Shown here piece by piece: positions 59,050 through 64,000 of a stretch of DNA of 64,000 nt. The notes under the pieces are model-generated. The model searched no databases. It saw only the letters and a program-made list of their open reading frames with translations, and had not been told where the DNA came from. A program made the translations under genes and the position numbers. Origin of the DNA: Gammaproteobacteria bacterium (lineage in GTDB: Bacteria; Pseudomonadota; Gammaproteobacteria; SZUA-229); contig JAPHSS010000014.1 in the NCBI GenBank assembly GCA_026195255.1, positions 62,001 through 126,000 on the forward strand. Reading direction: 5' to 3'. Position 1 is the stretch's first letter, and every line of letters begins with the position of its first letter.

Positions 59050-60234
59050 TCAGATTAATCGTTTAAACCATTGTACTGTTTCAAATAGCCAGGGACGAAT
59101 GTCACTAAGTCTCAGTACGTCATAGTGTAATTTTGGCTCCCATAGTTTCAAAAACTTAATCGTATAAATTAATTTTGAATCAGAGTCTTTAGGTAGTAAC
59201 TGACTTTTGGTGCTCTTTAGTAATCTTATTAATAAAGCATCAATGTCACCCCATAACCAGCGGGTTTTAACACCATAATTATATGTTTTAACAGGTTCAA
59301 TAATTCGATTATCAAGGCTATCTACTAATAGTTTAGGGAAATCAACACCTGCATGTATTGCGAGTTGTAATGAGCCCCAGAATCGGCCATTAATCTCCAT
59401 TAACTTGGGTCTATTATCACGGTTGTCAATTTTATACTCGACCATGGCGATACCTTGCCAGTTTATTTCTGATAGTAAGTTTTCAGAAAAGCTTAAAGCC
59501 AATGGATCAAGAGGTACGCTCATTCGTAGCACACTAACACCACCTGAAGGTGGTTTTTCGCGTAGTCTTTTATGACTAAAAGCAGCTATAGATTTACCTT
59601 TGTCAAAACACATAAAAATGCCAAGTCCTGGACCAACTATTTTTTCCTGTAAGATTACAGGAAAAATTTTATCCGGATATTTTGATAGTTGATTATCTAA
59701 ATCTTCAGGATCATTCGCATAAGTTACCGTTGTAAAAAGCCAGCCTTGATCTGTTAATACTCTAGAACGTGCGGGTTTTATAACAAGAGGAAAGGGGATT
59801 GTTATTTTACGCTCTTTTAACTGTTTGTAGTTATCAATAATAATAGATTCAGGTATGTCTATATTTAGTTTTCTAGCGGTTTCTATTATTGATGCTTTAT
59901 TGGCTGCAGTGTCAACCACATCATAGTTAGCAAAAGGAATTTTACAATTATTTAACAGGTGTTTATTTTTAGTAATGGGTAAGGTAGTTATATCAGTTAC
60001 CGGGATTACCGCTTCAATCTCATTTAGTTCAACAAAATCAGCTATAAATTGTATAAAAGAATTAGTATTTTTGATTGGGCTTGGATAGATGCACTGAGAA
60101 CTGCAGTATTTTGAATAACCAGCTAAACACTTTTTCTCTTGATAACCTACAATTACTTCATGACCAGCTTTTCCAAGAGATCTTGTTATTGCTAACCCTG
60201 GTAACGTATTTCCATCTGTGACGAGTATTTTCAT
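59050..60234 (-). CDS. ATP-grasp carboxylate-amine ligase
   Basis: 394 residues. N-terminal pre-ATP-grasp Rossmann part (K-I-L-V-T-D-G-N-T-L-P-G-L-A), ATP-binding P-L-V-I-K-P-A-R-S-R, and metal-binding E-I-N-G-R-F-W-G-S-L-Q-L. It is related to carbamoyl-phosphate-synthase-like and D-Ala-D-Ala-type ligases that form amide or peptide bonds. It heads the end of a minus-strand operon with deacetylase, GNAT-like and aminotransferase genes, so it may attach an amino acid to an amino sugar. Confidence 0.85.
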   Translation of the reverse strand: MKILVTDGNTLPGLAITRSLGKAGHEVIVGYQEKKCLAGYSKYCSSQCIYPSPIKNTNSFIQFIADFVELNEIEAVIPVTDITTLPITKNKHLLNNCKIPFANYDVVDTAANKASIIETARKLNIDIPESIIIDNYKQLKERKITIPFPLVIKPARSRVLTDQGWLFTTVTYANDPEDLDNQLSKYPDKIFPVILQEKIVGPGLGIFMCFDKGKSIAAFSHKRLREKPPSGGVSVLRMSVPLDPLALSFSENLLSEINWQGIAMVEYKIDNRDNRPKLMEINGRFWGSLQLAIHAGVDFPKLLVDSLDNRIIEPVKTYNYGVKTRWLWGDIDALLIRLLKSTKSQLLPKDSDSKLIYTIKFLKLWEPKLHYDVLRLSDIRPWLFETVQWFKRLI

Positions 60235-60257
60235 TTTATTTTTTTATTATATTAGTC

Positions 60258-61295
60258 TTAAAATATTCCAAGTAATGACATAAAAAATAACGGAACATTG
60301 GAGGATTTATTTTCATGTATATTTATACGTTTAATGTCGAAATAATTATCATCACTTGATGTGGTGCCAGGTTTCGTGCCAAATCCTAGCAAATAACCTG
60401 TGTTTTTTGCAAGTTTTTGAATTTCGCTATTAGAATTACCATTAGGGTAAGCTATGTATTTAACTTTATGATCAACTCTTTCAGAAATTGTTTTCAGTGA
60501 TGATTCTAATTCAAATGCAGCCTCATCTAAGTCTAAACGAGTTAGTATCTTATGCGAATGAGCGTGTGATTCAAAATTAATGTTATTATTTGATAGTTCT
60601 TTGACCTGGCTCCAGTTCATATACCTGTCGATGTTTTCTTCAGAATGTATATTTCCTGTCAGAAGTGAGATTGAATTATACATTTCATCTACTTCCTCGT
60701 AAGGATGTGATTTTAATTCATTGACATGATTTATTATTAATGAGCGTAATGTGTTTCCGTGGTGATTTAATAATGCATCAAGATTATATTGTGTTATTAG
60801 ATTTTTTGCTTCTGGGCTGGTGTTTTTTAGAAGAATAGAAATTGATCTTGATAATTTTTCCTGCCAAAACAATTCGTTTTTTTCTATATAACCTGTAGGA
60901 ATAAATATTGTTGCTGGTAGCTTGTGTTTTTTAAGTAATGGGAATGCATATAAATAATTATCAATCCAGCCATCATCAAAAGTTATTAAACAGTTATTTT
61001 TTTCTGATATTGTTTTATTCAAAAGCGCACTGTAGAAAGCATCAATATTAGTGACATTGAAATGTTTGGATAAAAAATCTAACTGCTTTGAAAAACTTTC
61101 TGGTCGAACTATAATTCCATCATTTGAAAATGAAGTGGATTTAAGTTCTTCAGGTAATATTCTATGATATGTAACTACAATGTGCTTATTTTTGAATTTG
61201 ACATTCTTTATCAGAAATAAAATGCCAGAGTAAAATAGCGTATATGCAATTGATAGTTTAATTGAGTATTTTATATAATGTAAATATTTGTCCAT
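60258..61295 (-). CDS. Polysaccharide deacetylase (NodB domain), membrane-anchored
   Basis: 345 residues. An N-terminal hydrophobic segment (I-A-Y-T-L-F-Y-S-G-I-L-F-L-I) then V-T-Y-H-R, the metal motif T-F-D-D-G-W, F-E-S-H-A-H-S-H (His pair) and Y-I-A-Y-P-N-G. It deacetylates sugars at the membrane surface. It differs from the DUF3473 enzyme at 52817 and is like the deacetylases found with FemAB-type genes in EPS loci. Confidence 0.9.
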   Translation of the reverse strand: MDKYLHYIKYSIKLSIAYTLFYSGILFLIKNVKFKNKHIVVTYHRILPEELKSTSFSNDGIIVRPESFSKQLDFLSKHFNVTNIDAFYSALLNKTISEKNNCLITFDDGWIDNYLYAFPLLKKHKLPATIFIPTGYIEKNELFWQEKLSRSISILLKNTSPEAKNLITQYNLDALLNHHGNTLRSLIINHVNELKSHPYEEVDEMYNSISLLTGNIHSEENIDRYMNWSQVKELSNNNINFESHAHSHKILTRLDLDEAAFELESSLKTISERVDHKVKYIAYPNGNSNSEIQKLAKNTGYLLGFGTKPGTTSSDDNYFDIKRINIHENKSSNVPLFFMSLLGIF

Positions 61296-61300
61296 AAATT

Positions 61301-62365
61301 CTACCCTAAACTCTTTAGCGTCCTGCGAATCTTGCCTCTAACAACTTCGAGGAAATCAATAACAATGGCCTTCAAGCCGCTATATGATACTGGATAGTAT
61401 AAAAATGTCATGTATTTTCTTTCGTTTGGTCGCCATAATTCAATCCAGCGCTCTTTGCTGCCCAGAAATTCAATGTTTGTGATATTGTTTTCACAGCAAT
61501 AACGTATCATTTCATGTGTTAATAAAGTGCCAGGCGAGCAACGTTTATATTCCTCAATATAGCCAATTTTGATTATCCATAGGGTTTCAGCATATGTGAA
61601 TGAGAGATTACAGGCAATTGCAGCATTATTAGAATAAAGTAAACCAACTGTTGAGACTCCATTTGAGAATTTCTTGAAAATCTCCATTATAAATTGTTTC
61701 ATATGTTTGTTAGATAATATAGTGCTGTTATTACGTTGTTTCCATCCTGAATTTTCAATTTTAAATGCTATATCTAATACATTTTCAATTTCAGAAGTCG
61801 ATGGGTTCCATATTTTGTAACTACTATCACCTAATTCATTAAGTCGTTTACGGCTTCGTCTTAAATCAGATTTTCTCCTGGAGCTCATAGTGCTTTCAAA
61901 ACTATGCATATCAGTAATGTTAGTCAAAAACTGTGATCCGTTTGTGATCAAGTTGTGAGTTAGAGTGCGCTTATTTTTCGATGACTTAATAATGTGCTTA
62001 AATTTTATAGGTAGTCGATTAAACTCTAATGCTAATTGGTGTGATGTGATGAAATCGAATAATTTTATTAAAGCAGCTTCATTCTTAAATATAAGAGATG
62101 TCGGTTCTGCTATATGAAGATTGCCTATAATATATAATTTTCCGTGTTTACCATCCTTGTTTTTTTGGTATAGAGGGGCGGCAGAAACTAGCTCGTTGCC
62201 TTCAGTGACGCAGAAAATAAATAACTTGTCTTCATTATTAAAAGCATCGAAAGCAGACTTAAACCAATCATAACACAACATAGGGTTAGCAGAATTTAAT
62301 GCTATTGCATTCCAGTCTTTTTTGAACCTATAAACATCATCAAATGAATTAAATATCTGATTCAT
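61301..62365 (-). CDS. FemAB/BioF2-like GNAT acyltransferase
   Basis: 354 residues. W-F-K-S-A-F-D-A-F near the N-terminus and the double-GNAT pattern (A-I-A-C-N-L-S-F-T-Y, S-P-G-T-L-L-T-H-E-M-I-R-Y) are those of GNAT_acetyltr_6/CelD-like proteins common in EPS loci. These transfer acyl or aminoacyl groups to sugars. It is paralogous in layout to the next upstream gene (both have S-P-G-T-x-L and a Y-x-E-F final helix). 5 bases from the deacetylase. Confidence 0.82.
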   Translation of the reverse strand: MNQIFNSFDDVYRFKKDWNAIALNSANPMLCYDWFKSAFDAFNNEDKLFIFCVTEGNELVSAAPLYQKNKDGKHGKLYIIGNLHIAEPTSLIFKNEAALIKLFDFITSHQLALEFNRLPIKFKHIIKSSKNKRTLTHNLITNGSQFLTNITDMHSFESTMSSRRKSDLRRSRKRLNELGDSSYKIWNPSTSEIENVLDIAFKIENSGWKQRNNSTILSNKHMKQFIMEIFKKFSNGVSTVGLLYSNNAAIACNLSFTYAETLWIIKIGYIEEYKRCSPGTLLTHEMIRYCCENNITNIEFLGSKERWIELWRPNERKYMTFLYYPVSYSGLKAIVIDFLEVVRGKIRRTLKSLG

Positions 62366-62367
62366 GA

Positions 62368-63447
62368 TTACTTGACTAGTTTTATTTTAATGCGATTAAA
62401 AATATAGCCTAATAAGTGCCTTATTGAGCAGGCATTATATAATGCTTTTGATTTATAAATAGAAAGATTATAATTTTCTCCTTTGAAATTGCTAAATCTA
62501 GATTTAAATACTTCATCTCCGATTGTAAAATCAAATTCATCCATTGATTCTTTAATAGAGTATTCTATGAGGTTTTTAAGTAAAACTGTGCCTGGAGAAT
62601 ACGTTCGATATTTTATGTCGAATGATGGTTTATACCAGATAAAAGATTTATTGTAAGTAAAGCCTAAATGATATGCTATTGGTTCTTCATCAAGATATAA
62701 AATTGAAAAAAGAAGCCAGTTTGTATTATCTAGTTTATTGATAATGTTTAAGTAAAATTCTCTATTGTTGTTTGATTTAAATAAGCTTTTAGTGCCTTTT
62801 AAGTTATAGCGATTTATATGTTGATCAAAAAAATCATTAATTCTGAGTTTAATTGATTCTTTATCTGTTAAATGATCGAAAGTAACGTTACCAGCTTTAT
62901 TTAATTTATTGACATGCCTTGTTACACTATATTTTTTAGTAAGTTTTTTAACGTCCTCAATATTTTTATTTAATATAAGTGTGGGTGTAGGTGTTGAGTT
63001 CCTGATTTTAACGTGTAAATTATTATTAATACAGAATGATTCTATGCAAGCGCGAGATGTGGAGTTTGATGGGATATTGTTTAATTCAAATGATGTCCAT
63101 TTAATATTGCTCGTATCAAGATATGATAGGAAGGCATTTATTGCTTTATTTCTATTTCCCTTTATAACGAAATCACAGTAGTCAGAATTTCCATCACCAA
63201 CAAATTTAATTGTGCTGGATCCAAGTGTGCTATTAGATAGCATAAGTGGAGCAAATGCATTGATACTGTTGTTTTCATATGCAACTAAAAAAATTAGATC
63301 ATTGTCATTTTCAAAACATTCCCACCAACTTATAAACCACTCATATGTCTGGAAAATGCTATTAGTTGCGTTTGTGCTAACAAGTTTATTCCATGTTTCT
63401 TTATCTAATGGAATATCAGCGATATTTCTACTTATTTCAATGCGCAT
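62368..63447 (-). CDS. FemAB/BioF2-like GNAT acyltransferase
   Basis: 359 residues. T-Y-E-W-F-I-S-W-W-E-C-F near residues 37-48, P-I-A-Y-H-L-G-F-T-Y and Y-S-P-G-T-V-L-L-K-N-L-I-E-Y, with F-D-F-T-I-G-D-E near the end. Same family as the following gene, with low residue identity, so an old duplication. Its start overlaps the aminotransferase end by 11 bases. Likely attaches an acyl or amino acid to an EPS sugar. Confidence 0.82.
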   Translation of the reverse strand: MRIEISRNIADIPLDKETWNKLVSTNATNSIFQTYEWFISWWECFENDNDLIFLVAYENNSINAFAPLMLSNSTLGSSTIKFVGDGNSDYCDFVIKGNRNKAINAFLSYLDTSNIKWTSFELNNIPSNSTSRACIESFCINNNLHVKIRNSTPTPTLILNKNIEDVKKLTKKYSVTRHVNKLNKAGNVTFDHLTDKESIKLRINDFFDQHINRYNLKGTKSLFKSNNNREFYLNIINKLDNTNWLLFSILYLDEEPIAYHLGFTYNKSFIWYKPSFDIKYRTYSPGTVLLKNLIEYSIKESMDEFDFTIGDEVFKSRFSNFKGENYNLSIYKSKALYNACSIRHLLGYIFNRIKIKLVK

Positions 63448-64000
63448 AATCAGTATGGGTGTTAATGATGTTCTTTATTTTTTTAACATCTGGATCTGAC
63501 AAAAAAGTAATATTTGGTAAGGTTAGAATATGTTCAGCCACATACTGTCCACCAGAACTAATATTGTTATGAATGATTGAAAATGTTTTAACTTCATCTA
63601 GATTTGCAATGGATTTAGGGTATGATGCTGTTGCACCAATTCCATTTTCATTTAAATCTCTGATTATATTATCTCTAGTGTCCGTATCTTTTATAAATAT
63701 TATAGTTCGAAGAAATGCTGGCTGCGTGTTATCATCAATTTTACTTAGAAATTTAATGTTTCTGTTTTCTTTAAGTGCATTATATATTTTTAGATATTTT
63801 GATTTTCTATCTTCAGTTATCTCATCAATTCGATTGAACAGTGCATAACTAAGGTTAGACAAATGCTTGCTATACTTACTGTATAGATAGTCTGTTGTAT
63901 AAATTGTTTTACCCAACCCTAAAAAGGGCGCTCTAGCAGGCATCCAGTATAAAGCTGGATTGATTAGTAGGCTGTATATTGATAACTTAAGTATATCTGA
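63437..64000 (-). CDS. DegT/DnrJ/EryC1-type sugar aminotransferase, 5' end outside window
   Basis: The last 188 residues are present; the frame is open to the window edge. N-P-A-L-Y-W-M-P-A-R-A-P-F-L-G-L-G-K-T-I-Y and the later G-I-G-A-T-A-S-Y-P-K-S-I-A with L-T-L-P-N-I-T-F-L-S-D match the C-terminal domain of PLP-dependent sugar aminotransferases; the PLP-binding Lys lies outside. It would make an amino sugar for the EPS, a possible acceptor for the GNAT and ATP-grasp proteins downstream. Confidence 0.72.
   Translation of the reverse strand, partial: SDILKLSIYSLLINPALYWMPARAPFLGLGKTIYTTDYLYSKYSKHLSNLSYALFNRIDEITEDRKSKYLKIYNALKENRNIKFLSKIDDNTQPAFLRTIIFIKDTDTRDNIIRDLNENGIGATASYPKSIANLDEVKTFSIIHNNISSGGQYVAEHILTLPNITFLSDPDVKKIKNIINTHTDYAH

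Overview
The window reads as a chromosomal segment of an AT-rich gammaproteobacterium. The gene order recA-recX-alaS-lysC-csrA-tRNA-Ser is the gammaproteobacterial arrangement, and the exopolysaccharide (EPS) genes belong to the exosortase A (XrtA)/PEP-CTERM type found in aquatic, biofilm- or floc-forming proteobacteria. I cannot name genus or species from the sequence alone.

Region 1 (1-11,352) is housekeeping: the end of a Bax-like glucosaminidase, pncC, thpR, a PEP-CTERM protein with a sigma-54-type promoter, a CBS-domain protein, then a WYL-domain regulator of the BrxR/CapW type divergent from recA. The two share a perfect 31-bp palindrome that overlaps both -35 elements, and no LexA box is visible. 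recA and recX are separated by a 28-bp RNA stem in which every non-Watson-Crick pair is G.U. alaS, lysC and csrA follow.

Region 2 (11,353-21,240) is a 9-kb integrative element in tRNA-Ser(GCU), bounded by an exact 60-bp direct repeat and carrying matching tandem GTAAGTGC arm sites at both ends. It encodes a tyrosine integrase, an AlpA-like regulator, an SF3-type helicase, an HK97-type protease-capsid fusion and a tape-measure-like protein, but no terminase, portal or lysis gene. It looks like a minimal capsid-encoding phage satellite or a decayed prophage. Around it lie a tRNA-Ser 5' fragment, paired-hairpin repeats whose stems covary, a 35-bp palindrome and a tRNA-Arg.

Region 3 (21,434-64,000) is a large EPS locus. 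It makes a UDP-GalNAcA-type precursor (TviB/TviC-like), primes it (EpsB-type sugar transferase), extends it (several GT2/GT4 enzymes), decorates it (FkbM methyltransferase, SGNH/MBOAT acylation, deacetylases, asparagine-synthase-like amidotransferase), flips it (Wzx), polymerises or ligates it (Wzy_C family), and exports it (Wza-like lipoprotein, Wzz, BY-kinase-like protein, beta-barrel, XrtA-associated ATPase). A second PEP-CTERM protein has a sigma-54 promoter and the same 16-bp palindrome as the first, suggesting one enhancer-binding regulator (PrsR type) governs both. No exosortase, PrsK or PrsR gene is in the window. An acyl-carrier-protein/acyl-ligase/NAD-synthase-like/LMW-phosphatase block and a minus-strand operon (ATP-grasp, deacetylase, two FemAB/GNAT-like proteins, aminotransferase) close the window.
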